Part shown: in pieces, positions 16,895 to 26,243 of the stretch
Layout of the letters: the number at the start of each line of letters is the position of its first letter
How positions within the stretch are numbered: position 1 is the first letter of the stretch
NCBI GenBank assembly: GCA_002292285.1
Contig: DBBP01000035.1
Coordinates: 94,813-158,812, forward strand
Direction of reading: 5' to 3'
Source: Proteobacteria bacterium UBA981
Lineage (GTDB): Bacteria > Pseudomonadota > Gammaproteobacteria > Ga0077536
Length of the DNA stretch: 64,000 nucleotides
Translations under genes and position numbers: made by a program
Notes under the pieces: model-generated
Seen by the model: the letters and a program-made list of their open reading frames with translations, nothing else
Database searches by the model: none
What the model was told of the DNA's origin: nothing

Positions 16895-18082
16895 ATGAGC
16901 ACCGTGGATTTCGATCCAACGCGTCGCGACGTTCAGAACGATCCGTATCCCGCGTATCGCCGCTTACGTGATGAGTCGCCCGTTCACTACATAGAATCGC
17001 TCCGCGCCTGGGGCCTGTTTCGTTACGAAGACTGCAAAAACACCTTTCTCCATCCCGAAGACTATTCGGCGCGAGATTTTATTAGTCAGGCCTTCGGTGA
17101 TCTGGATCCGGTACCGGAAACGACCTCCATTATTGCGATGGATCCGCCCGCGCACACCCCACTGCGCAAATTGACTGCAACGGCATTCGTTCCTTCGGTA
17201 ACGCGACGCATGGAGCCCAAGGTGCGCCAAATCGTCAATGGCTTGCTCGACGAAATCGAAGCGCGCGGTCGCGAGTTTGATTTCGTGCGCGACTTTGCGG
17301 CCTACATCCCGGTTAGCGTGACGGCGGAACTGATTGGCGTCGATGCGAGCCAGCGTGAGAACTTCAAAATCTGGACGGCCGACCTGCTGAATGCTGCCAA
17401 TCGAGCGAGCCTGAGCGACGCTGACGTTGTGCGCATCCGTGCGAGCGTGGCCGAACTGCGTGCTTACCTTGAGGATGTCATCGAACAACGCCGCGCGGTA
17501 CCAGAGGACGACTTCATCTCGACCTTGCTAACGGCCGAGATCGAGGGTGACATGCTGTCCACTATTCAGGTGCTCTCGACCACGATACTGACCCATTTCG
17601 GCGGATCTGAAACACCCTCGCATCTGATCTCAAGTGCATTGGTGGCAATGTTCGACAACCCTGACGTCCATACCGCCGTGCTCGCGGACCACGCCCTCGC
17701 CGCCAACCTTGTTGACGAAACCCTGCGCTATTGGTCGCCGGTGAATCTGGTGTTCCAAACCGCGACGCACGATATCGAGCTGCAGGGTCAGGTGATTCCG
17801 GCAGATGCGTACGTGTTGTCATACATCGGCTCAGCGAACCGCGATGAACGACGTTTTGATGATCCTGATCGCTTCGACCTTTGGCGCGATCCGCACGGTC
17901 ATTTGTCGTTCGCGCACGGCCCGCATTATTGTCCCGGTGCTTCGCTCGGGCGGCGCATGGGCGCCATCGCAATAGAAACACTACTCGACCGCATGCCCGC
18001 CATTCGCAGGCTCAACGAATTAACCGACTGGTTACCCTCGCTGTGGGTACGAGGCGCCAGCGCTTTGCCAGTCACCTACTGA
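16895..18082 (+). CDS. Cytochrome P450 (bacterial class I type)
   Basis: 395 residues. The heme-binding loop is FAHGPHYC with the cysteine ligand at C346. The K-helix ExxR is E275-T-L-R278. The oxygen-activating I-helix reads GGSETPS (236-242), with Glu-Thr in place of the usual Asp/Glu-Thr and no following second threonine. A soluble P450 of this size needs a ferredoxin and ferredoxin reductase, and none is encoded in the window. A strong AGGAGA precedes the ATG. It heads a coupled operon with two amidohydrolases, a SnoaL-like protein, a Rieske oxygenase, a second P450 and an FMO. Confidence 0.93.
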   Translation: MSTVDFDPTRRDVQNDPYPAYRRLRDESPVHYIESLRAWGLFRYEDCKNTFLHPEDYSARDFISQAFGDLDPVPETTSIIAMDPPAHTPLRKLTATAFVPSVTRRMEPKVRQIVNGLLDEIEARGREFDFVRDFAAYIPVSVTAELIGVDASQRENFKIWTADLLNAANRASLSDADVVRIRASVAELRAYLEDVIEQRRAVPEDDFISTLLTAEIEGDMLSTIQVLSTTILTHFGGSETPSHLISSALVAMFDNPDVHTAVLADHALAANLVDETLRYWSPVNLVFQTATHDIELQGQVIPADAYVLSYIGSANRDERRFDDPDRFDLWRDPHGHLSFAHGPHYCPGASLGRRMGAIAIETLLDRMPAIRRLNELTDWLPSLWVRGASALPVTY

Positions 18083-18095
18083 GACCCAATTAGAG

Positions 18096-19454
18096 ATGAC
18101 CGAAGAAAGCACCACGATGCGCCTGATAGAAGGCGGCACTGTCGTCGACGGCCTGGGAAACGCGCCGTTTCGCGCCGACGTGCTGATGCGCGATGATCGC
18201 ATTGAGGCAATCGGCGCAGATCTTGCGATACCGACCGAGCGACCGTTACACCGCATCGACGCCACCGGCCTCACTGTCATGCCGGGTCTCATCGACGCGC
18301 ACTGCCATATCAGTTTTGACGAACCGAACTCCAACGACGAACTGTTCTTTCATCGTCGCGAAGGTCTGGCGGCAATCATCGCAGCTGCGCATGTGCCGAA
18401 ACTGCTCGCAGCCGGGGTCACCGGGTTCCTCGATGCGGATTCGCTCTATGAAGTTGGCGTTGATTTACGCGACGCTATTGAGGCCGGCATCGTTATTGGC
18501 CCGCGCATGTCCACCGGCGGCAACGCCCTGCTCACGTCCGTCGGCGGCACCGCCGGACGCCTGATTCCGGACGAGGGACGACGCGGTTACGGCAAGGTGG
18601 TCAACGGCCGCGACGAGATCGTGCAGGAGGTCCGCCGGCAGATCAAAATCGGCGTCGACTGGATCAAAGTTCACGTGACCGGCCTCACGCCGCGCCAGCG
18701 CGTCAAAGGCGAAGTCCAGGTGTGGAGCTTCGAGGAACTGAAACTTGTTTGCGATACCGCACACGAGCTTGGCGTGCCGGTGGTCGGACACTGCCGCGGC
18801 GCGTCCAGCACGCGCGACTGCGCGCGCGCCGGTTTTGACATGCTGCTGCACGCGACCTACATGGACGACGAGGCACTGGCGGCGGTGATCGAACGTGGCG
18901 TACCGATTGTGCCGACCTTCACGTTCCAGGCCAATCTGGCTGATTACGGCGAGGCGATTGGCGCGACCCCAGCGATCCGTGAGTTATTCAAGCGCGAAAT
19001 TGCCGAGAGCGCCGTGATGCTACGCCGCGCTTATGAGGCTGGCGTGCCGTTGTTGTGCGGTACTGAAAGCGGCTTTTCGCTGACACCTTATGGCGACTGG
19101 CATTACCGCGAACTGGAAGTTTTCGTGCGCGATCTCGGCTTCTCACCGTTGGAAGCAATCCGCGCCGCCACCAGTGCTAACGCCTTTGCACTCGGACTCG
19201 CAGGCGAGACCGGTGCCATTGAAGCCGGCCGTCTCGCCGACGTCATCGTCGTCGACGGCAATGTTGCCAATGATGTCACGTTACTCGCAGACAAGGCGCG
19301 CATTCGACATGTGTTTCTCGACGGCCGCGAAATTGTCATACCCCCGATTCCGGAGCGCGGTGACCCGCCCGGCTGGCGCCCCTCGAATTACGGCTCCCGC
19401 ACATTAACGCGCGCGGTTGTTGACGCTATCGGTGCCGGCCGGCCTGCCACATGA
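18096..19454 (+). CDS. Amidohydrolase-superfamily protein with GTES in place of GTD
   Basis: 452 residues, close in type to the gene at 14809. The metal ligands H69-C-H71 (DAHCHISF), the lysine in VDWIKVHVTG and histidines in VGHCRG and LLHATY are present. The final catalytic aspartate, usually GTD(A/S)G, is glutamate here (LCGTESGFS). That change may alter or reduce hydrolysis. The gene starts 13 nt after the P450 stop, and its stop overlaps the next start (ATGA), so expression is coupled. Substrate unknown. Confidence 0.85.
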   Translation: MTEESTTMRLIEGGTVVDGLGNAPFRADVLMRDDRIEAIGADLAIPTERPLHRIDATGLTVMPGLIDAHCHISFDEPNSNDELFFHRREGLAAIIAAAHVPKLLAAGVTGFLDADSLYEVGVDLRDAIEAGIVIGPRMSTGGNALLTSVGGTAGRLIPDEGRRGYGKVVNGRDEIVQEVRRQIKIGVDWIKVHVTGLTPRQRVKGEVQVWSFEELKLVCDTAHELGVPVVGHCRGASSTRDCARAGFDMLLHATYMDDEALAAVIERGVPIVPTFTFQANLADYGEAIGATPAIRELFKREIAESAVMLRRAYEAGVPLLCGTESGFSLTPYGDWHYRELEVFVRDLGFSPLEAIRAATSANAFALGLAGETGAIEAGRLADVIVVDGNVANDVTLLADKARIRHVFLDGREIVIPPIPERGDPPGWRPSNYGSRTLTRAVVDAIGAGRPAT

Positions 19455-20464
19455 GCCTCGCCGACGCCGTCAGCATCGATGTACATGCACACGCCGTGCT
19501 CGAAGAAACGTTTGGCACTGCCGGACGCTATGGCCCGGAACTCGGCCGCGAAGAGAAGCCGCGCTTTCGGGTTGGTGACTACGAACTGCATGGCGTACGT
19601 TATCGCGGTAGCCCCTTCATGGATATTGATCTGCGAATAGCGGCGATGGATTCAGCCGGGATTGATTTCCAGGTGCTCTCGCCTAATCCGCTCAGCTATT
19701 TTCATTTCATCGAAACCGATGTCGCTGCGGAGTTCTGCCGCGTCCACAACGACACGCTGGCCGCAGCGGTCGCCCCGCATAGCGCACGTCTGGCAGCGTT
19801 TGCGGCGGTGCCGATGCAGGACATCAACCTGGGGATTGAGGAGACGCGACGCGCGGTGACCGAGCTTGGCATGCTGGGTCCTTATATCGGCACCGATTTC
19901 GGGCGGCCGCTTAATGACCCCGCGCTCGATCCGTTCTACGCGGCGTTGGTGGAACTTGACGTGCCGTTGTTCATCCACCCGGCGCCAGCCGGCATTGACG
20001 GCCCCGGCGGCGACCCTAACCTCAAACAATTCGACCTCGACATCATCATCGGCTTCGCGGCGCAGGAAACCATCGCGGTCGCAACCCTCATCTACGGTGG
20101 CGTACTCGAACGACATCCGCAGCTAGACATTTGCATCAGCCACGGTGGTGGCGCCACGGGCTATTTATTCGGGCGCATGGCGAGCGCTGCAGCTAAGCGC
20201 CCTTGGGCATCCGAATCGCTGCGCGCCGATGGCGCGTTCGAGTCTTTGCTGCACAGACTATGGTTCGATATTCACGTCCACGCCGACGATTCACTCGCCC
20301 TGCTCACGCAACACGTCAATCCGGATCATCTGGTGTTCGGCACCAATTTCGCCGGCTGGGACCAACAGCCGGGCGATCTGCGTGACACGGCGCGCCCGTA
20401 TGGTGACAACGCCCGTCACCTGTTGCGGCAGCTTTACAAAAACACTCGGGAGACCCAAGCATGA
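19451..20464 (+). CDS. Amidohydrolase 2 (ACMSD-like) family protein with Asp-to-Asn change
   Basis: 337 residues of the PF04909 TIM-barrel family, which holds decarboxylases (ACMSD type) and hydrolases acting on ring-cleavage products. The H12-A-H14 motif (DVHAHAV), FIHPAPAG and ISHGGGATGYLFGR are in place. The final motif, normally FG(S/T)D, reads VFGTNFAGWD: the metal/catalytic aspartate is asparagine. Function may be shifted, or the nearby GWD aspartate may take over. Start and stop each overlap neighbours by four bases. It could process a ring-opened intermediate of the oxygenases (inference). Confidence 0.85.
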   Translation: MSLADAVSIDVHAHAVLEETFGTAGRYGPELGREEKPRFRVGDYELHGVRYRGSPFMDIDLRIAAMDSAGIDFQVLSPNPLSYFHFIETDVAAEFCRVHNDTLAAAVAPHSARLAAFAAVPMQDINLGIEETRRAVTELGMLGPYIGTDFGRPLNDPALDPFYAALVELDVPLFIHPAPAGIDGPGGDPNLKQFDLDIIIGFAAQETIAVATLIYGGVLERHPQLDICISHGGGATGYLFGRMASAAAKRPWASESLRADGAFESLLHRLWFDIHVHADDSLALLTQHVNPDHLVFGTNFAGWDQQPGDLRDTARPYGDNARHLLRQLYKNTRETQA

Positions 20465-21030
20465 CTGAAATCGAACAACTTAAACTTCAGATCGACCGGC
20501 TCGAATCGCGCCATGAAATTGCCGCTCTGGCGACGTCGTATGCGATTGCATGTGACGAACACGATATGCCGCGCCTGGTGAATCTGTTCACACCCGACGG
20601 CAGCTTCGGCTCCCACTCCGGCGCCATGGTGGCCGACGGCCGCGACGCAATAGAGGCCATGTTTATCGGGCTTTTCAAAGTGCGCGGCCCCGCCTTCCAC
20701 TGGACCCACGACCACAGCGTGACGTTTGCCGACAACGATCCGAATCGCGCCAGCGGCCTCGTTCTCAGTCATGCGGAAACCTGCCCGGATGGCATCGTCA
20801 GTCTCGCCGCCATGCGCTACTACGATGATTACCAGCGCGACGACGGAGTGTGGCGATTCAAAAAGCGTGTCATCAGTTTCCTGTACTACGTGCCTGTGAC
20901 GGAATACAAAACGGTCTTGGGCGAGCGCAATCGGGTGTCCATCGGCGGTGAGCGCATGCCGGCCGATTACCCGGAATCGCTCCCCGCTTGGCAAACGTTT
21001 CACGATACTCACGTCGCTACCGATGCATAA
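20461..21030 (+). CDS. SnoaL-like / NTF2-fold protein
   Basis: 189 residues. A short N-terminal helix (EQLKLQIDRLESRHEIAALA) leads into a SnoaL-type cone fold marked by LVNLFTPDGSF and GRDAIEAMF. Members are cyclases, isomerases, dehydratases or small hydroxylase subunits in polyketide, steroid and aromatic pathways. The fold also resembles the beta subunit of ring-hydroxylating dioxygenases, and this gene lies directly before a Rieske alpha subunit. It could therefore act as that partner, although the clear SnoaL pattern makes an isomerase/dehydratase role equally likely. It overlaps both neighbours. Confidence 0.75.
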   Translation: MTEIEQLKLQIDRLESRHEIAALATSYAIACDEHDMPRLVNLFTPDGSFGSHSGAMVADGRDAIEAMFIGLFKVRGPAFHWTHDHSVTFADNDPNRASGLVLSHAETCPDGIVSLAAMRYYDDYQRDDGVWRFKKRVISFLYYVPVTEYKTVLGERNRVSIGGERMPADYPESLPAWQTFHDTHVATDA

Positions 21031-22216
21031 GTCTGCTGCTACCGAACACGACACCGTGCAGCGTGACGACATCATGCGTGATCTGACCCGACGAGCGCTT
21101 GCGCATTTCAGAAACGGCACCACGGATCAGGCCGCATCGCCCATGCCGATTGAGGTCGATGCCTATCGTGATCCAGCGCGGTATCAGCGCGAACTCGATC
21201 GGTGTTTTCGTCATCTGCCACTCGCGCTCGCTCTATCTATCGAACTACCGGAGGCCGGTGACTATCGCGCTATGACAGTGGTCGATGTGCCGGTCATTAT
21301 TGTGCGTGGCAAGGACGGTCGGGTGCGCGCGTTTATTAATGCCTGTCGTCATCGCGGCGCGCGGATTTGCAAACCCGGAACAGGTCATTCGCGTCTGTTC
21401 ACCTGCCCTTACCATGCCTGGGCTTACAGCACCGAAGGCCAGCTCATCAGTCGCTACGCGGCGGATTCGTTTGGAGATGTCGATCATGATCAACTCGGTC
21501 TCACAGAACTCTGGTGTGCCGAGCGCGCCGGACTGATCTACGTCCTGCTGACGCCGGGCGAGCGGTGCGACATCGATGCGTGGTTGGGTGATTTTATCGG
21601 CGAACTCGAGTCACTCAAGCTTGAGAGCTGGTCCATTTTTGAGACCCGCGAGCTCGAAGGGCCGGGCTGGAAAGTCGCGATTGACGGCTACCTTGAGGTG
21701 TATCATCACAACTCATTGCACGGCAAAACGGTCGGCCAGATGACCATCGGCAATTTACTGGTGCTGGATACCTGGGGTCCACACCAGCGGCTCACGTTCG
21801 GGCGTAAGACACTCGCCGACATTGTCGATGAGCCTGAAGAACAATGGGACGTGAATGCGCACATCCGGCTCATCCACAACTGTTTCCCTAATCTCTCGAT
21901 TTCAGGGATTCTCGGTGGGCATTGCCTGGTGAGCCAAATCTTTCCCGGGCCCACACCAGAAACGACCACCACGCGACAAATCATGTTGACGGCGAGTGCG
22001 CCGCAAACCGAACAGGAACTTAAGGCGTGCGAAACCTTTAGTTCGATGGTGTTGCAGGCGGTGCGTGACGAGGACTATGCCGTTGGCGGCACCATCCAGG
22101 CCAGTCTGCGCACATCCGCCAATCACGAGTTCATCTTCGGGCGCAATGAACCGGCAGTACAGAATTATCACCGCACTATCGCACGCTTGATGGACGAATC
22201 AGGAGCTCGCGCATGA
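21023..22216 (+). CDS. Rieske non-heme iron ring-hydroxylating oxygenase, alpha subunit
   Basis: 397 residues from the ATG at 21023, which overlaps the previous stop by eight bases; an in-frame ATG at 21074 is possible. The Rieske site is C108-R-H110 and C128-P-Y-H131. The mononuclear iron ligands are H228 and H233 in EVYHHNSLH. It is only distantly similar to the Rieske protein at 761. It is embedded in the P450/amidohydrolase operon and lacks its own reductase gene. The next P450 overlaps its stop (ATGA). Confidence 0.9.
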   Translation: MHKSAATEHDTVQRDDIMRDLTRRALAHFRNGTTDQAASPMPIEVDAYRDPARYQRELDRCFRHLPLALALSIELPEAGDYRAMTVVDVPVIIVRGKDGRVRAFINACRHRGARICKPGTGHSRLFTCPYHAWAYSTEGQLISRYAADSFGDVDHDQLGLTELWCAERAGLIYVLLTPGERCDIDAWLGDFIGELESLKLESWSIFETRELEGPGWKVAIDGYLEVYHHNSLHGKTVGQMTIGNLLVLDTWGPHQRLTFGRKTLADIVDEPEEQWDVNAHIRLIHNCFPNLSISGILGGHCLVSQIFPGPTPETTTTRQIMLTASAPQTEQELKACETFSSMVLQAVRDEDYAVGGTIQASLRTSANHEFIFGRNEPAVQNYHRTIARLMDESGARA

Positions 22217-23433
22217 CTCAAGTACCCGGGCCGGATAACGACGAAGAAAACGATTTCGAACGTCTGCATGACGCCTTTGATATCGATGACCCGGTGTTCG
22301 CGGAACGTTTCGAAGACGCGCTTGAACATCTGGTTAATCGTTGTCCGGTCGCACACGGCAACGCGTCGCGCGGCAGCTACAAGGTATTCAATCGCTATCG
22401 TGATGTGCGCCGCTGCGCGCAGGATTGGCGCACGTTCTCCTCCAGCGACGGCTGGATGATGGAGCCGCCGGAAGGCAACATCCATATTCTGCCGGAGGAC
22501 TCCGATCCGCCCTACCAGACCAACTGGCGGCGTGTACTGAACCCGTTTTTTACTGCCGAGGCGGTCGATGGGCTGGAGGATCATGCGCGACGCTATGCTG
22601 ATGATCTGGTTAGCGCATTTGTCGAACGTGGTGAATGCGAATACGTCGCAGATTTCGCCGCGCAGTTGCCGGGCCTCATCCTGTTCAAACACATCATGCC
22701 CGTGCCAGTGGCAGATTTGCCGACGCTGTTCCAGGACATCGACATCTACTCCTTCGGTCCGTTGGAAGAACGTGCCGCGGCTTTCGGTCGCGTCTATGAG
22801 TATCTGCAACAGTTCTTGAAGGACCGCGCCCAGCAGGCGCCGCAAGGGGATCTGGTGGATATCCTGCTGGCCGGCGTGGAACGCGAAGAAGGTGAGATGT
22901 GTCCGTGGGAAGATAAGGTCCACTGCGCGCTCGATGTGGTGTTTGGCGGACTCGCTACGACCACCCACGCGATGGCCGGCGCGATGTTCGAGATGGCGAG
23001 TAAGCCGGAGGTGCGCCGCGCCGTGATGAACGACGCAGGCGCTATGCGTACGGCTGTTGAAGAAACCGTGCGCCTGTATGCACCCGTGGTACTGGTTGGA
23101 CGCAGTGCACGTGAGGATGCCAAGGTTGGCGACGTTAAAGTTGACGCCGGGCAACGCATCGCGCTGAACTATGCAGCAGCTTCCCGCGATCCGGAGGTGT
23201 GCAAAAACCCGCGCGAGTTCGACGTCACCCGATCGGAAGTCGTGCATACAGCCTTCGGTGTCGGCCCACATCGCTGTTTGGGCGAGCACCTCGCGCGGCT
23301 CGAAATCCGCATCGCCATCGCGGCTTTTCTGGACCGCATTCCCGATCCCGAACTCGCCCCGGGGACCACGCCAGCCTACGAGAGCGGCCAGCTGCGGACG
23401 ATGAAACACATGCATCTGGTGTGGCGTCCGTAA
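22213..23433 (+). CDS. Cytochrome P450
   Basis: 406 residues. The heme loop is FGVGPHRC with C355. ExxR is E284-T-V-R287. The I-helix reads GGLATTTHAM (245-254), with Ala-Thr-Thr where an acidic residue normally precedes the threonine. This acid-alcohol pair change may affect proton delivery. It is clearly different from the P450 at 16895, so two different oxidations are expected. It is translationally coupled to the Rieske gene. Electron-transfer partners are not encoded here. Confidence 0.93.
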   Translation: MTQVPGPDNDEENDFERLHDAFDIDDPVFAERFEDALEHLVNRCPVAHGNASRGSYKVFNRYRDVRRCAQDWRTFSSSDGWMMEPPEGNIHILPEDSDPPYQTNWRRVLNPFFTAEAVDGLEDHARRYADDLVSAFVERGECEYVADFAAQLPGLILFKHIMPVPVADLPTLFQDIDIYSFGPLEERAAAFGRVYEYLQQFLKDRAQQAPQGDLVDILLAGVEREEGEMCPWEDKVHCALDVVFGGLATTTHAMAGAMFEMASKPEVRRAVMNDAGAMRTAVEETVRLYAPVVLVGRSAREDAKVGDVKVDAGQRIALNYAAASRDPEVCKNPREFDVTRSEVVHTAFGVGPHRCLGEHLARLEIRIAIAAFLDRIPDPELAPGTTPAYESGQLRTMKHMHLVWRP

Positions 23434-23502
23434 TGCTCGAAAACGTTCAATCGACCCAAAACCCTGGCGGTGTGGGCGACGGCATTTTTAGTGAGAGATG
23501 AG

Positions 23503-25149
23503 ATGACGACGAAACAAACCCCAAAAACAGAACCTGATTGCGACGTAGTCGTCGTAGGCGCCGGTTTCGCGGGTATCTACGCCTTGCACCAAGCCCGGCA
23601 ACGTGGTTTTAGCGTTAGAGGTTTCGAGCGCGGGACCGATGTTGGCGGCACTTGGTACTGGAACGCGTACCCGGGCGCGCGCTGCGATGTCGAGAGCTAT
23701 AACTATGCGTACTTTTTCGACAACGACATCGTGCGCGACTGGGACTGGTCCGATGCTTGCGCAGGCCATGATGAGATCCAGCGCTATCTTCGCTTCGCCG
23801 CAGAACGCTGCGACGTGCTGAAGGACATCACCTTCAATACTAAAGTGCTATCTGTGATCTACGACGAGAACACCGGCTTGTGGTCGCTACGTACGGGTGC
23901 CGGAGAAACGGTCGTTTGCCGCTACGCGGTCCTGGCTATCGGTGCACTATCAGATCCTAAGGCGCCGGACATTAAGGGCGTGGATAGTTTCGCCGGTGAG
24001 GCTTACTTCACCTCGAGCTGGCCAAAGGACCGCTCCGTCGATCTGAGCGGCAAGCGGGTCGGTGTTATCGGCACCGGCTCGTCCGGTGTGCAAGTGGTTC
24101 CGGAAGTCGCCAAGGTCGCCGCCGAAGTTACCGTCTTCCAGCGCACCGCCAACTATGTAACGCCGACACGCTCAGGGCCAATGGACCAGAATGTGGTCGC
24201 GGGGCTGCGCGAAGATCCGCAAGCGGTGCGGCGTGCCTTTCGAGAAAGCTATGGCGGCCATACGCCGCTGGCCATCGGTGACGAGCGCTTCACTGAACTC
24301 GATGCCGCGGGCCGCGAGCGGGCGCTGCAGAAAGCCTGGAAAGGGAAATACGTCGAGCTGGCTTTCCGCGACACCTACCTGCCCGAAGCGAATGCAGCGA
24401 TCTCGGATTTCATTCGCGAGCGGATGCAAGAACAGGTTGACGATGCGTGGACCGCGCAGCATCTGGTGCCGTGGGATCACCCGTACGGTGGCAAGCGGCC
24501 TTGCATGAGCAACGTCTACCTGCAAACTTTCAATCAGCCCAATGTCCGTCTCGTCGCCCTGCCCGAAACGCCCATCGAAGAAATCATCCCAACCGGGATC
24601 AGAACGTCGACGGAAACGATACCGCTCGATGTCATCGTCTATGCCACCGGCTTCGACGCCATCTCCGGGCCGGTCTTTGCCATCGACATTTCAGGTATCG
24701 ACGGATGCTCGATGAAAGATGCCTGGGTCGACGGGCCGATGAACTATCTCGGCACCATGGTGTACGGCTTCCCCAATTTATTCTTGCCCTCGAGTGCGAT
24801 GTCCCCCTCGGTGCTGTCGAACATGGCGACCCTGGCTGAGCAGCAAATCGATTTCATCTTCGACACCATCGATTGGCTCGAGCAACACGGGCGTCCACTT
24901 CTGCATCCGCTGCCGAAATCGCAGGAACACTGGCGCGAGGAGACCCTCCGTTATGCCAAGCGCCGCCCCGGGGCGCTTACGACGAAAAGCTGGTACTCAG
25001 GCGCAAACGTCCCCGGTAAGGCGCGAGTTTTCATGGTCTATTGCGGGGGCTTCAAACGTTATAACCAGACTTGCTATGGCGAGCTTGAAGAGGGCTTTCC
25101 GGGCTATGAGCTATTGGCATCGCCACAGAGTGCGGGGACGACAGGTTAA
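23503..25149 (+). CDS. Flavin monooxygenase, Baeyer-Villiger-like, with altered fingerprint
   Basis: 548 residues from the ATG at 23503; an upstream in-frame GTG adds 11 residues without a better ribosome site. Two dinucleotide sites are visible, GAGFAG (19-24, FAD) and GTGSSG (190-195, NADPH). Typical type I Baeyer-Villiger blocks include GGTWYWNAYPGARCD. The fingerprint FxGxxxHxxxWP reads FAGEAYFTSSWP (163-174), with phenylalanine (F169) in place of the histidine. Such enzymes insert oxygen next to ketones to give esters or lactones, which hydrolases of the operon could open (inference). It lies 69 nt after the second P450. Confidence 0.88.
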   Translation: MTTKQTPKTEPDCDVVVVGAGFAGIYALHQARQRGFSVRGFERGTDVGGTWYWNAYPGARCDVESYNYAYFFDNDIVRDWDWSDACAGHDEIQRYLRFAAERCDVLKDITFNTKVLSVIYDENTGLWSLRTGAGETVVCRYAVLAIGALSDPKAPDIKGVDSFAGEAYFTSSWPKDRSVDLSGKRVGVIGTGSSGVQVVPEVAKVAAEVTVFQRTANYVTPTRSGPMDQNVVAGLREDPQAVRRAFRESYGGHTPLAIGDERFTELDAAGRERALQKAWKGKYVELAFRDTYLPEANAAISDFIRERMQEQVDDAWTAQHLVPWDHPYGGKRPCMSNVYLQTFNQPNVRLVALPETPIEEIIPTGIRTSTETIPLDVIVYATGFDAISGPVFAIDISGIDGCSMKDAWVDGPMNYLGTMVYGFPNLFLPSSAMSPSVLSNMATLAEQQIDFIFDTIDWLEQHGRPLLHPLPKSQEHWREETLRYAKRRPGALTTKSWYSGANVPGKARVFMVYCGGFKRYNQTCYGELEEGFPGYELLASPQSAGTTG

Positions 25150-25194
25150 CGCTTGGCTTATTCCGTTGGTGGTTTCGTATTTTTGCTTTTCCGA

Positions 25195-26243
25195 TTATTT
25201 CGCAAACGCCTTACCCGTCATTTCGCTGCGCTCATCGAGCAAGCGTGTCACGTCACTGTAAACGCCCTGAATCGCACGGTCGATTTCGATTCGTGTCACA
25301 CCAGTCGGGAAATCCAGGGATGGACGGTCGCCAAAAGTGAATACGGCGAAATCAAGCGAATTGATATCTGACATACGCGCGTAATTGGCAGCGAAAACCG
25401 TCTCCCCAAAAACGGCAACGACATTACCCGAATGTCGGTCGTTTAGCCGGTCAACAACCTCGGCCGCCTCAATAAGTGTCCGCGACGGCAGAATTCTGGT
25501 TTCGACCGCAATTCTGTCCCGCACGAGTTCGAGTGCAGCGATCCGATCCAAAATGGGATGGTCAATTGGTTTTCGAGACACAGCCAACGGTCGGTGCTGT
25601 TTTTCGCCGCCCTCAGCGGATTTTTTTCATAAATGAACGTCTCGACGTCGATGTGTAGCTCGGCAATGTTGCGAACCCCGTCAGCGAGCTTCTTGCGCAC
25701 CTCGGTCGAAGATATATCACCGGCAGACTCCAGGCTGTAAACCACCGTGCCTGCGGATAAATCCGGGAGCTTGTACCCAGGTCGGCTTACAGCGATATAT
25801 TCAAACTCGGGGAGTATTTTGAATATCGTATGGTTTTTGACCAAGGTGTCGGCGCCGAAAATGCCGCGCAAAGGCTTGTTGTAGTGCTCTGCAATTTGCT
25901 TCGCTAACGCGACTCGTCCCTCCAGTGGTTCCGCGAGTACCACTACCCGAATGGACGTATCACGAAACATGGAACGAACCATCGACAAACGCTCGCCGAG
26001 ACCCCAGCGATAATCCTTTGTACTGTTTTTTCCACCACGATTCACCGAAACGTAAACGTTTCTCAAATTGGTTTTTAGTGCCGAACGCAAAACGATCTCG
26101 CGATGGCCGAGCGTTGGTGGATCGAAAGATCCTATATATAAACCGACACCCTCGGTGACCGCGGCGCCGGCCAACGAACCGAACAAAAACAGATAAACAA
26201 AGACCGGGGCCAGCAATCGCCGCATCGGTCGTGCGGTCTTCAT
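25195..26243 (-). pseudogene. Exported NadD/cytidylyltransferase-like nucleotidyltransferase, frameshifted
   Basis: The frame from the ATG at 26243 begins with a likely signal peptide (hydrophobic run about residues 11-28, then AGAA). A nucleotidyltransferase domain follows with GSFDPPTLGH at 38-47, the nucleotide-binding motif of NadD/CoaD-type enzymes, and SSTEVRKKL, the second family motif. Near 25621-25627 a run of seven A (minus strand) breaks the frame. One extra A, or a -1 slip, joins it to a downstream frame ending at 25195, which adds about 140 residues. Without the shift the protein ends at 25443 with an unrelated tail. An exported member of this cytosolic family is unusual. The break could be real decay, sequence error or programmed slippage. 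Confidence 0.6.
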
